From positions 1 through 52,485 of the forward strand of contig UBYX01000041.1 in the NCBI GenBank assembly GCA_900469955.1: a DNA stretch of 52,485 bases, in the 5' to 3' direction. Positions 39,916 through 48,046 of the stretch are shown here, one piece after another. A model generated the notes under the pieces. The model searched no databases. It was given only the letters and a program-made list of their open reading frames with translations, and had not been told where the DNA came from. The translations under genes were made by a program, and so were the position numbers. The stretch is from Hyphomicrobiales bacterium (GTDB taxonomy: Bacteria; Pseudomonadota; Alphaproteobacteria; Rhizobiales; Rhizobiaceae). Positions within the stretch are counted from its first letter, which is position 1. Each line of letters opens with the position of its first letter.

Positions 39916-41010
39916 ATGAAGTCCATCGACCTCATGTATCAGACGATGCTTGCCGAGCTAGGTCAGCGCTCGCTGGACGCCGCTTGGACGGCCGATTTCC
40001 CTCCGGAGGGTCGGTTCACCCCGGCAAACATCAAGGGGCGCAGGTACTGGTACTTCGACATACCAGATGGACGTGGCGGTACGAAACGCCGTTACGTCGG
40101 TTCTGCTGAAGATCCCGATATCGCGCGGCGCGTAGCTGATCATAAGCGGGACAAGGACGATCTACGCGCTCGCAGGCGCTTGGTAAATACCCTGACCCGC
40201 GAAGGCGGGATGATCACTCCTGACTCCATGTCGGGCGACATCGTCGAGGCTCTTGCCAATGGCGGTCTTTTTCGGCTCCGGGGCGTTCTCATCGGCACGG
40301 TGGCCTTTCAGTGCTATTCAGGACTGCTGGGCGTCCGCCTTCCCATGGCCGCGATCCTGACCAGCGATGCAGACATCGCCCAGGACTATGCCATCAGTCG
40401 CGAGGTTGAAGACAGTCTGCCTCCGATCGTTGAGCTGCTGCAGGGCGTCGACGACAGCTTCCGGCCAGTTCCACATCGATCGGGGTCTGCGGCCTCGTCA
40501 GCGTTTCAGAATGCCGACGGCTACAGGGTTGAATTCCTGACCTCGAACCGTGGTTCGGATGACTACATCGACCATCCGGCGAAGATGCCTGCCCTAGGTG
40601 GCGCCAGCGCCGATCCATTGCGCTTTCTCGACTTCCTCATAAGCGAACCTGTCAGGACAATGCTGCTTCACCGAAGAGGTGTCCCAGTCGTCGTCCCTGA
40701 TCCGTCCCGGTATGCAGTCCACAAGCTCATAGTCGCCAGCCGCCGACACACTGACGGGCAAGGGCCGGCGAAGCGAGAGAAGGATGTTCGTCAAGCTGCG
40801 CTGCTCTTTGAAGCCCTGCAGCAGACAAGGCGATCTGCCGACTTGGCGCTCGTCTACAACGAAGCATGGGAGCGCGGGCCCGCGTGGCAAGAAGGTATTC
40901 GAACCGGGGCGGGAATGCTGCCGGCACAGGATGCCGAGCGGTTCAACGCGGTCCTGATCGAGGGCGCAAAAAAAAACCGCGAAGAAATTGAACTTCCGTT
41001 TGGACAATAG
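39916..41010 (+). CDS. Nucleotidyltransferase domain protein (GSDL/NTP_transf_8-like)
   Basis: A 364-residue soluble protein. The N-terminal third (about 1-85) has YWYFDIPDGRGGTKRRYVGS, a motif also seen in proteins of this family. The middle carries IGTVAFQCYSGLLGVRLPMA followed by TSDADIAQD, the likely metal-binding Asp pair of a minimal nucleotidyltransferase. The C-terminal helices (HKLIVASRRHTDGQ, KDVRQAALLFEALQQ) resemble substrate-recognition parts of AbiE-type enzymes. The match to the GSDL family is from memory. The ATG at 39916 is preferred to GTG 39907. The gene sits behind a 31-bp palindrome and before a toxin-antitoxin module, so a defence or toxin-like role is possible. Confidence 0.72.
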   Translation: MKSIDLMYQTMLAELGQRSLDAAWTADFPPEGRFTPANIKGRRYWYFDIPDGRGGTKRRYVGSAEDPDIARRVADHKRDKDDLRARRRLVNTLTREGGMITPDSMSGDIVEALANGGLFRLRGVLIGTVAFQCYSGLLGVRLPMAAILTSDADIAQDYAISREVEDSLPPIVELLQGVDDSFRPVPHRSGSAASSAFQNADGYRVEFLTSNRGSDDYIDHPAKMPALGGASADPLRFLDFLISEPVRTMLLHRRGVPVVVPDPSRYAVHKLIVASRRHTDGQGPAKREKDVRQAALLFEALQQTRRSADLALVYNEAWERGPAWQEGIRTGAGMLPAQDAERFNAVLIEGAKKNREEIELPFGQ

Positions 41011-41140
41011 GCTGGCTTCCGCTTCGAAAGACAAGCAATTAAGTGGCGGAGACATATATGGTGCCGAGAGTTCGGGTCCGCTCAAGGCGAAGACGGCGGC
41101 TTTGACTTTACTCCGGCCACGCAATGAGCAACTTGAAAAA

Positions 41141-41168
41141 TGATATCATATCCGCTAAGTTGATATCA
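41141..41168. promoter_or_regulatory. Paired operators of the FitAB module
   Basis: TGATATCA occurs at 41141-41148 and at 41161-41168, exactly 20 bp apart (two helical turns), just upstream of the antitoxin gene. Paired palindromes are typical binding sites for RHH antitoxins that repress their own promoter. Confidence 0.65.
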
Positions 41169-41190
41169 TTGTTAGTGGCTAAGTGAGGTC

Positions 41191-41448
41191 ATGAAGATGC
41201 CAGCAGTTACCATTCGAAACCTCTCTGATGAAACCCACCGCGCATTGCGTGTTAGAGCAGCTCATCATGGCCGTAGCACGGAGGCAGAGATTCGCGACAT
41301 CCTCGAGGCCGCTGTTCGTCCGTCTCAACGCGTAAAGCTCGGCTCATTGCTCGCGTCGATCGGTCGGGAGGCCGAACTGTCCAACAGGGACGTTGAAGCT
41401 CTGCAAGAGCGCGATAAGACGCAAGCTGAACCGATGACTTTCGAATGA
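41191..41448 (+). CDS. FitA-like ribbon-helix-helix antitoxin
   Basis: An 85-residue antitoxin. The N terminus PAVTIRNLSDETHRALRVRAAHHGRSTEAEIRDILEAAV is a full Arc/FitA ribbon-helix-helix DNA-binding domain. The C-terminal 35 residues (LLASIGREAELSNRDVEALQ) should wrap the toxin. GAGG precedes the ATG. It overlaps the toxin gene by four bases (ATGA). Confidence 0.92.
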   Translation: MKMPAVTIRNLSDETHRALRVRAAHHGRSTEAEIRDILEAAVRPSQRVKLGSLLASIGREAELSNRDVEALQERDKTQAEPMTFE

Positions 41449-41876
41449 TTTTGATAGACACCAATGTGATATCAGAGCCGTGGAAGCCGGCTCCTGATGC
41501 AGCGGTTGTGACTTGGCTGGATGCCCAAGCTGTCGAGACGCTCTTTATCTCTGCGATATCGATTGCTGAGCTTCGGTTTGGCATCGCATCCATGCCGCCC
41601 GGGCGGCGTCAAACCATCCTCCACAACCGTCTTGAGGATGAGGTGCTGCCACATTTTGTTGAGCGTATTTTGCCCTTCACCCTAAGCACCTCGCGGTTAT
41701 ACTCCGAACTGATGGCGGGCGCGCGAGCATCCGGTAAGGCGATCGGCAAGGCTGATGGACTCATTGCAGCCACAGCTGCAGAGATGGGTCTAGTGGTGGC
41801 AACGAGAGACACAAGCCCGTTCACTGCGGCTGGATTGAAGGTCATGAATCCGTGGAATGGTCAAAACTTCGGCTAA
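41445..41876 (+). CDS. FitB/VapC-like PIN-domain toxin
   Basis: A 143-residue PIN ribonuclease. Acidic residues D5 (LIDTNVISE), E42 (SIAELRFGI), D104 (GKADGLIAA) and D122 (ATRDTSPF) form the metal site. Family members cut RNA, often tRNA or rRNA, to stop growth until the antitoxin is renewed. The P/W/N-rich end (VMNPWNG) is typical of the FitB branch. Everything needed for activity appears present. Confidence 0.93.
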   Translation: MILIDTNVISEPWKPAPDAAVVTWLDAQAVETLFISAISIAELRFGIASMPPGRRQTILHNRLEDEVLPHFVERILPFTLSTSRLYSELMAGARASGKAIGKADGLIAATAAEMGLVVATRDTSPFTAAGLKVMNPWNGQNFG

Positions 41877-42197
41877 GGGGCCATCGGTTCGAATCCCATA
41901 TGTGGACGTATATGGACGTCGCCCGATTGCAACAGGTCGGCTAGATCAAGATCGTCGGTCACAACTGCTGACGTATATCCGGCTTCATGATGCGGCTTGA
42001 CAACGTCGTCGCCGCGAGCCGATGGATTTTCGCGCACTTCCCACCTCATCGGCCCCTAGACATTGGCCGAAGCCAAGCCGGTCCACACACCAGCTTCGGG
42101 AAGCGACGGAATGACTGTTTCACCATCTCCTACAATTTTGCTGCAATTGCCGGGGTGAGACCTCCTTCTGTTATTCCTCCGTTTGCCGCTTCGCGCC
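41877..42197. other. Intergenic stretch with tRNA-T-arm-like sequence
   Basis: GGTTCGAATCCC at 41886-41897 matches the T arm of many tRNAs, but no other tRNA part and no CCA end are found. It could be an attachment-site scar. Beyond it only IS110-related sequence follows. Confidence 0.35.
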
Positions 42198-42960
42198 TTA
42201 AGCTGCTTTCACCGATGGTACGGGCTCGCAGCGTGTGCCGCCCGAGAGGATGGCCCACACGATCCTCGCATTCCTGTTGGCGAGCGCGGCAGCCGCGACA
42301 TGGGATGCCGCCTTTGCCGCAGCTTACTAAGCCAGAGGCTTCGAGGATCCTGCTTACCGGCTGCTTTTCCGAGCGCCATGGATCATCAATGTAAGCAGAT
42401 AGCGATCGCCGCGTTTGCTGATACCGAACAGGCGGGCTCGCCCTCCACTGGATCGTTGTTTCGGCACGAGACCGAGCCATGGCGCAAACTGGCGGCCGTT
42501 CTTGAAGCAAGTTCGATCACCTACGGCCGCGATCAAGGCTGTCGCGGTCACAGGGCCGATGCCTTCGATCTTTCCAAGCCGCTGACATAGTTCGCTGTTG
42601 CGAAAGAGCTCCCGAACCCGCCGATCATAGGATGCAATGCGTTGGTCCAGTTCGTCCAACTCCGTTTCCACTTCTCGTATCAGCACCCGCACCAATTCAT
42701 TGAGACCATCATCGCTGCTCCCCGTAATGTCAGCAAGGGCCCGGCGCAGCCGTGGGATGTCGCGGGCAATGACCACTCCATGCTCGGCTAGAAGTCCACG
42801 AACCTGATTGACGAGCTTGACCCGATCTGCAACCAGACGGCTGCGAATGCGATGAACCGCTTGAATTGCCAATTGATCGGCTGATTTCGGCGGAACAAAA
42901 CGCATCGTCGGCCGGCCGACGGCTTCGCAAATAATGGCGCTGCTTTAGTTGAGCGGTGTG
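42198..42960 (-). mobile_element. IS110-family transposase remnant
   Basis: The minus strand encodes ICEAVGRPTMRFVPPKSADQ, LVADRVKLVNQVRGLLAEHG, and IEGIGPVTATALIAAVGDRT with ARLFGISKRGDRYLLTLMIH, the central and C-terminal (transposase_20) regions of an IS110-type recombinase. An ATG at 42905 gives an open stretch to 42354 only. The final part (HVAAAALANRNARIVWAILS) is in another frame and ends at 42198. The N-terminal DEDD domain is missing. Non-functional. Confidence 0.85.
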
Positions 42961-43010
42961 CCTGCCGAATGGGTTTCCCTGATGATGTAGCCACTCGTTG
43001 TACTGCGAAG

Positions 43011-43703
43011 TTAATATCGGCGTGCCCGCATGTGCTCAACAATATGAGCGCCTGAACCTGAGACATGCTTGGCGATCGCGACAGCAGCTGCGTCCACGTC
43101 ATGTCGTTTCAAGCAGAGCAATAATTCCTTGTGCTCCTCGATGACATCTCTCTGACGCTTGATGGAAGTGGTGAACTGTCGGCTGATCGCACCGAGGATC
43201 TGTCGATGCCGAACCCAAAGATCGACCGCATGGCGATTGTAATGGCGGTCATACATCAGCCGGTGGAATTGCAGATCGAGATTGGAATGTTTCATCTCGT
43301 CGGAGAAATTCAGTGCCTCGATCTCCGCCTGCAGCCGTTCCAGTTCCTCGATATCCGCCTTGGTGGCGATGCCGACGAACCAGCGGGTCAGCGCCGGCTC
43401 GATCAGCACCTCGATCTCGCAGATGTCGCGAACGAACTCCTCGTCGATGGGGCGAACGCGGGCACCGCGGTTCGGCGTCATGATCACGAAACCTTCGCCG
43501 CGCAGCTGCTGCAGCGCCTCGCGCACCGGGTTGGTGGAGGTGCCCATGCGGCTTGCAAGCTCGGCCACTTTCAGGCGTTCGTTCGCCTTGACGCGCCCGT
43601 GGATGATGTCGTCCCGGAGCCTCTCGTAGATCGAGGAGCCGCCGTCCTCCGCCAGATCGTCGCGGTCGGGAACAGCCTGTCGAATATTGGTAATCGTGCT
43701 CAT
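43011..43703 (-). CDS. GntR-family regulator, FCD type (FadR subfamily)
   Basis: A 230-residue repressor. The N-terminal winged HTH (about 25-95) is SIYERLRDDIIHGRVKANER followed by LKVAELASRMGTSTNPVREALQQLRGEGFV. The C-terminal FCD effector domain contains EIEVLIEPALTRWFVGIATK and the metal-binding D/H positions (NLDLQFHRLMYD, EEHKELL, AKHVSGSGAHI). I use the ATG at 43703; the extension to 43751 has untypical residues. It is divergent from the Opp-type operon and an inverted repeat lies at 43758-43788. Such regulators usually respond to sugar acids. Confidence 0.92.
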   Translation of the reverse strand: MSTITNIRQAVPDRDDLAEDGGSSIYERLRDDIIHGRVKANERLKVAELASRMGTSTNPVREALQQLRGEGFVIMTPNRGARVRPIDEEFVRDICEIEVLIEPALTRWFVGIATKADIEELERLQAEIEALNFSDEMKHSNLDLQFHRLMYDRHYNRHAVDLWVRHRQILGAISRQFTTSIKRQRDVIEEHKELLLCLKRHDVDAAAVAIAKHVSGSGAHIVEHMRARRY

Positions 43704-43757
43704 AGGCTTGCTTTTTAATGCACTTACGATCGTCTTCCAAGAGCAAAACATTAAATT

Positions 43758-43788
43758 TCGTACATTCGGATTGACAAAGAATGTACGA
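43758..43788. promoter_or_regulatory. Likely GntR operator over the divergent promoter
   Basis: TCGTACATTC (43758-43767) and GAATGTACGA (43779-43788) form a perfect 10-bp inverted repeat with an 11-base spacer that contains TTGACA. Each arm has the GTAC core common in FadR-type operators. It would allow repression of the ABC/dehydratase operon and of the regulator gene. Confidence 0.65.
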
Positions 43789-43878
43789 TCTGGAAGTTTT
43801 CGTGCAACGCGAAGGCCGCAATGGCACTCGTTTGGGAGGAATTCGGCGGAGACAGCCGGTCAAAGAGGAGGAGAGAAT

Positions 43879-45819
43879 ATGGCTTACCAACAGAAGCTGC
43901 GTGGCTTCGTCGTGTCGACGGGTTTGTTGACCACCGTGCTCTTGGGGGCGGCACCCGTGGCCTGGGCTGCGGATTACAAGCAGGCGCCGATGCTCGACGA
44001 GCAGGTCAAGGCCGGCAAGCTGCCGGCGGTCGCCGAGCGTCTGCCGGAACATCCTTATGTCGAGACCATGATCGACGGTGTCGGCAAGTACGGCGGCACG
44101 CTGCGCACCACGATCCTTGCCAATGGCGACCAGTACAACCTGACCCGCACCATCGCCAACGAACTGCTCGTCCGCTGGGATCCGCAGTGGATGAAGGTGA
44201 TGCCGTCGCTGGCCGAGGAGTTCAAGGCTTCTGAAGATGCGACGACCTACACGTTCAAGCTCCGCAAGGGCCTGAAATGGAGCGACGGCCAGCCGTTCAA
44301 TGCCGACGACATCATGTTCTGGTACGAGGACGTGTTCATGAACCCGGCGCTCTCGCCGGCCAAGAACCCGACCTTCACGGTTGCCGGCAAGCCGGTCAAG
44401 GTCACCAAGATCGACGACCTCACCGTCGAGTTCAAGTTCGAGTCGCCCTACGGCCTGTTCATCCAGCAGCTTGCCTACGGCCAAGGTCACCTGCCGGTGA
44501 TCTATCCGAAGCACTACCTCAAGCAGTTCCACGAAAAGTACAACAAGGACGGCATCCCGGCGCTCCTGAAGGCCAATCCGGCTGCCGGCGACTGGGTGGC
44601 ACTGTTCAATTCCAAGGTCTCGCTGACTTTCCAGCCGCCTTTCTGGCAGAACCTCGCCCTGCCGACGCTCAATCCGTGGATCCTGACGGTCCCCTATGCC
44701 GACAGCGAGCGCGTCGTCGCCACCCGCAATCCCTATTACTGGAAGGTCGATGCCGCCGGAAATCAATTGCCTTACGTAGACGGCATCACCTGGGCCAAGC
44801 TCGACGATCCGCAACTGATGGCGCTGAAGATGACGTCAGGTGAGTTCGATTTCGCCTTCCGCCACATCAACAATTCGACCTTCAAGTCGGTGCTGTTCGA
44901 TGGCCAGGAAACCGGCAATTACAAATTCGTCGATGTGAAGGATCTGCCCGCCAACGACGCGGTCATCTTGCTCAATCTGAACTCCACCGATCCGGTCAAG
45001 CGCAAGGTCTTCCAGAACAAGGATTTCCGCATCGCGCTTAGCCAAGCGATCAACCGACAGGAGATCATCGACCTCGTTTATGTCGGGCAGGGGGCTCCAG
45101 CGCAGGTCGCAGTTCAGCCCGAGCACGAGCTCTTCAACGAGCGCGAGGCGACGCAGTATACCGAGTTCGATCCGAAGGCATCTGCGGCCGTCCTCGATAA
45201 GATCATGCCCAAAAAGGATGCCGAAGGTTTCCGCCTCGATGAGAGCGGCAAGCGTTTTACCATCAACTTCATGGTCGCCGACGTCTTCGGTCTGTCCTAT
45301 CCGGACGTGATGCAGATGGTGCAGAAATATGCCAAGGATGTTGGCATCGACATCCAGCTGCGCACCACTGACCGCGCCCGCCTCAATACCATGTGGGCGG
45401 CCAACGAGCAGGACGCCTATATCTGGAACTGCGTCGGAGGGCTGTCGGAAGTCTATACCGATCCGCGCTGCTACATGCCCTTCCAGAAAGCCGACATCTT
45501 CTTCGCCATGAAGTGGAGCGAATGGTATTCGAACCCTGCCACGGGCGAAGAACCGCCGGAAAACATCAAGGCGCTGATGGCCGCCTATGACAAAGTCAAT
45601 GCCGCCGTGACTGACGACGACCGTCGCCAGAAGATGAAGGATTTCCTCAACCTGTCTGCCGACAACTTCCTCAACATCGGTATCTCGCGCCCCATGCCGA
45701 AATACATGATGACCTCGAAGAACCTTAAGAATGTCGTCAACGGCATTCCGATCACCGGCAACCTCTGGCATCCGGCACCGACGCTGACCCAGTGGTATTT
45801 CGATAAACCGACAAAATAG
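43879..45819 (+). CDS. ABC transporter substrate-binding protein, family 5 (Opp/Dpp type)
   Basis: A 646-residue periplasmic binding protein with a signal peptide to about residue 30. Family landmarks are YTFKLRKGLKWSDGQPFNAD, ANDAVILLNLNSTDPVKRKVF and FRIALSQAINRQEIIDLVY. It is longer than DppA/OppA (about 530), as are rhizobial members that import oligosaccharides or sugar acids rather than peptides. GGAGGAG precedes the ATG at 43879. It is first in an operon with its two permeases, a double ATPase and two dehydratases. Confidence 0.94.
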   Translation: MAYQQKLRGFVVSTGLLTTVLLGAAPVAWAADYKQAPMLDEQVKAGKLPAVAERLPEHPYVETMIDGVGKYGGTLRTTILANGDQYNLTRTIANELLVRWDPQWMKVMPSLAEEFKASEDATTYTFKLRKGLKWSDGQPFNADDIMFWYEDVFMNPALSPAKNPTFTVAGKPVKVTKIDDLTVEFKFESPYGLFIQQLAYGQGHLPVIYPKHYLKQFHEKYNKDGIPALLKANPAAGDWVALFNSKVSLTFQPPFWQNLALPTLNPWILTVPYADSERVVATRNPYYWKVDAAGNQLPYVDGITWAKLDDPQLMALKMTSGEFDFAFRHINNSTFKSVLFDGQETGNYKFVDVKDLPANDAVILLNLNSTDPVKRKVFQNKDFRIALSQAINRQEIIDLVYVGQGAPAQVAVQPEHELFNEREATQYTEFDPKASAAVLDKIMPKKDAEGFRLDESGKRFTINFMVADVFGLSYPDVMQMVQKYAKDVGIDIQLRTTDRARLNTMWAANEQDAYIWNCVGGLSEVYTDPRCYMPFQKADIFFAMKWSEWYSNPATGEEPPENIKALMAAYDKVNAAVTDDDRRQKMKDFLNLSADNFLNIGISRPMPKYMMTSKNLKNVVNGIPITGNLWHPAPTLTQWYFDKPTK

Positions 45820-45846
45820 AACCTGCCAAATAAGGTTCCTCCCGAA

Positions 45847-45876
45847 GCCGGTGGCGGCATGGCCGCTGCCGCCGGC
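45847..45876 (+). promoter_or_regulatory. Intercistronic stem-loop after the binding protein
   Basis: GCCGGTGGCGGC (45847-45858) pairs over 12 bp with 45865-45876, with two G-T pairs and a 6-base loop, and no T tract. Stem-loops here commonly protect the binding-protein mRNA from 3' decay and give higher expression than the permease genes. Confidence 0.65.
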
Positions 45877-45908
45877 ATCCCTTCGATCTAAATCGAACGG
45901 CCAGACCC

Positions 45909-46895
45909 ATGCTACGTTTTATTCTCAAGCGAATCGTGTTTGCCATACCGACATTGTTCGCCGTCTCCATCATTGCATTTATTATCATCCAGCTTCCGCC
46001 GGGCGATTATCTGACGACCCTGATGGCCGACTGGGCAAGCCAGGGCGGCGCGGTGGAAGCCGGCACGGTCGCGGCAATGCGCGAGCGCTATGGCCTCGAC
46101 CAGCCGATCTATTTCCAATATTACAAGTGGATCTGGGGCATCCTAACCGCCGGCGATTTCGGCATTTCGTTTGAGCTTGGCAAGCCGGTAACGGAGCTGA
46201 TCTGGAACCGCCTTGGCTTCTCGCTGCTCCTGTCGCTGCTGACGCTCTGCTTCGTCTGGGCGATCGCCATTCCGATCGGCATCCTGTCGGCGGTCAGGCA
46301 ATATTCGATCTCCGATTATATGGCGACGTTTCTCGCCTTCTTCTTCCTCGCCGTGCCGGACTTCCTGATGGCGCTGTCGGCCATGTACGTCATGTCCGCC
46401 TGGTTCGGCCAAAGCGTCGGCGGGCTGTTTTCGCCTGAATATGTCGATGCCGGCTGGAGTTTTGGAAAGCTCGTCGATTTCGCCGAGCATGTCTGGCTGC
46501 CGGTCGTCGTCATAGGCCTCGGGTCGCTCGCGGCGCTGGTCCGCATCATGCGCGCCAACCTGCTCGACGAACTCTCCAAGCCCTATGTCACCACGGCGCG
46601 CGCCAAGGGCATGTCCGAGCTGGAACTGCTGATCCGCTATCCGGTGCGATTGGCACTCAACCCGCTGATCTCGACCCTTGGATGGATCCTGCCGGCGGTT
46701 ATTTCAGGTGAGATCATCGTCTCCGTCGTCATGAGCCTGCCGACAACGGGGCCGCTTCTCCTGCGCGCGCTGCTTGCCCAGGACATGTATCTAGCCGGCT
46801 CGCTCATCCTGCTGATTTCGGTGCTGACCATCATCGGGACCCTGATCTCGGACATCCTGCTCGCTCTCACCGACCCGCGGATCCGTTTCCAATGA
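45909..46895 (+). CDS. ABC transporter permease (OppB/DppB-like)
   Basis: A 328-residue permease with six spans. It begins MLRFILKRIVFAIPTLFAVSII, followed by the LPPGDYLTTL signature of OppB-type subunits. The EAA loop (DELSKPYVTTARAKGMSELE) contacts the ATPase. Its stop overlaps the next start by four bases. No truncation. Confidence 0.94.
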   Translation: MLRFILKRIVFAIPTLFAVSIIAFIIIQLPPGDYLTTLMADWASQGGAVEAGTVAAMRERYGLDQPIYFQYYKWIWGILTAGDFGISFELGKPVTELIWNRLGFSLLLSLLTLCFVWAIAIPIGILSAVRQYSISDYMATFLAFFFLAVPDFLMALSAMYVMSAWFGQSVGGLFSPEYVDAGWSFGKLVDFAEHVWLPVVVIGLGSLAALVRIMRANLLDELSKPYVTTARAKGMSELELLIRYPVRLALNPLISTLGWILPAVISGEIIVSVVMSLPTTGPLLLRALLAQDMYLAGSLILLISVLTIIGTLISDILLALTDPRIRFQ

Positions 46896-48046
46896 CAGAT
46901 ATCACCAACCTTCCTCCCGAAGGCGGCCCCTCACTCGATCTGACCGGCAAGGACATCGCCGTCGCCGGCCAGTGGCGCCTCTTCTGGCTCAAATTCAAGA
47001 AACACAAGGTCGCGCTCGTCAGCTTGGTTGTGATCCTCTTCATGTACCTCGTCGCGGCGTTGGCGGATTTCATCGCGCCCTTTGATCCGAATGCCACCAA
47101 TGCGCGCTTCACCTACGCGCCGCCTCAGAGCCTTTCGCTGTTTCACGACGGGTCGTTCCAGCCGAACGTCAAGCAGCTGAAGATGACGCTGAACACCCAA
47201 TCCATGCGCCGCGAATTCGTGCCCGATCCCACCAAGCCGGTCTCGGTCGGGTTCTTCGTCAAGGCGCCGCAGCCCTATTACCTGCTCGGTCTGATCCCGA
47301 TGCAGACCAAGCTTTTCGGCATTACCAATCCACAGGTCGGCGACAGCCTCTATATCTTCGGGGCCGACCGGCTCGGCCGCGACATCTTCAGCCGCGTCGT
47401 GCACGGAGCCAAGATCTCGCTGTCGATCGGGCTTGTCGGCGTGTTCATGAGCCTCATCCTCGGGGTGACGATCGGCGGCATTTCCGGCTTTTTCGGCGGC
47501 TGGGCGGATCTTGCCATCCAGCGTTTCATCGAACTCTTACGTTCGATCCCGACCATCCCGCTGTGGATGGGACTGGCGGCTGCGATCCCTGTCGGCTGGC
47601 CGCCGCTCCGGACCTATTTTGTCATCACCCTGATCGTCTCGCTGATCGGATGGACGAGTCTTGCCCGCGAAGTGCGCGGAAAATTCCTGTCGCTGCGCAG
47701 TGAGGATTTCGTCATCGCCGCAAGGCTCGACGGCATGAGCGAGATCGGCATCATCTTCAGCCACCTCGTGCCGTCATTCATGAGCCACATCATCGCGACG
47801 CTGACATTGGCGATCCCTTCGATGATCCTCGCCGAGACGGCGCTCTCCTTTTTAGGAATTGGGCTGCAGCCGCCAATCATCTCCTGGGGCGTGCTGCTCC
47901 AGGAGGCGCAGAACATCCGAGCGGTCGCGCAGGCGCCCTGGCTGCTGTTCACGCCGGCGGCCGCAATCGTCATCTCGGTCCTGTCCCTCAATTTCCTCGG
48001 CGACGGCCTGCGGGATGCCGCTGATCCCTATGAGTCCGTGTCATGA
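46892..48046 (+). CDS. ABC transporter permease (OppC/DppC-like)
   Basis: A 384-residue permease. The N-terminal anchor (about 35-65) is followed by an extra periplasmic insert of about 80 residues (NATNARFTYAPPQSLSLFHD and beyond) that is longer than in DppC. GADRLGRDIFSRVVHGAKISLSIGLVG and the EAA region LRSEDFVIAARLDGMSEIGI are normal. The insert occurs in homologs with large family-5 binding proteins. Start and stop overlap both neighbours. Confidence 0.93.
   Translation: MTDITNLPPEGGPSLDLTGKDIAVAGQWRLFWLKFKKHKVALVSLVVILFMYLVAALADFIAPFDPNATNARFTYAPPQSLSLFHDGSFQPNVKQLKMTLNTQSMRREFVPDPTKPVSVGFFVKAPQPYYLLGLIPMQTKLFGITNPQVGDSLYIFGADRLGRDIFSRVVHGAKISLSIGLVGVFMSLILGVTIGGISGFFGGWADLAIQRFIELLRSIPTIPLWMGLAAAIPVGWPPLRTYFVITLIVSLIGWTSLAREVRGKFLSLRSEDFVIAARLDGMSEIGIIFSHLVPSFMSHIIATLTLAIPSMILAETALSFLGIGLQPPIISWGVLLQEAQNIRAVAQAPWLLFTPAAAIVISVLSLNFLGDGLRDAADPYESVS

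Noticed and set aside
43249..44814. Very long minus-strand frame of 521 codons
   Set aside because: It is antisense to the binding-protein gene and out of frame with the GntR gene; long antisense frames are expected in GC-rich genes.
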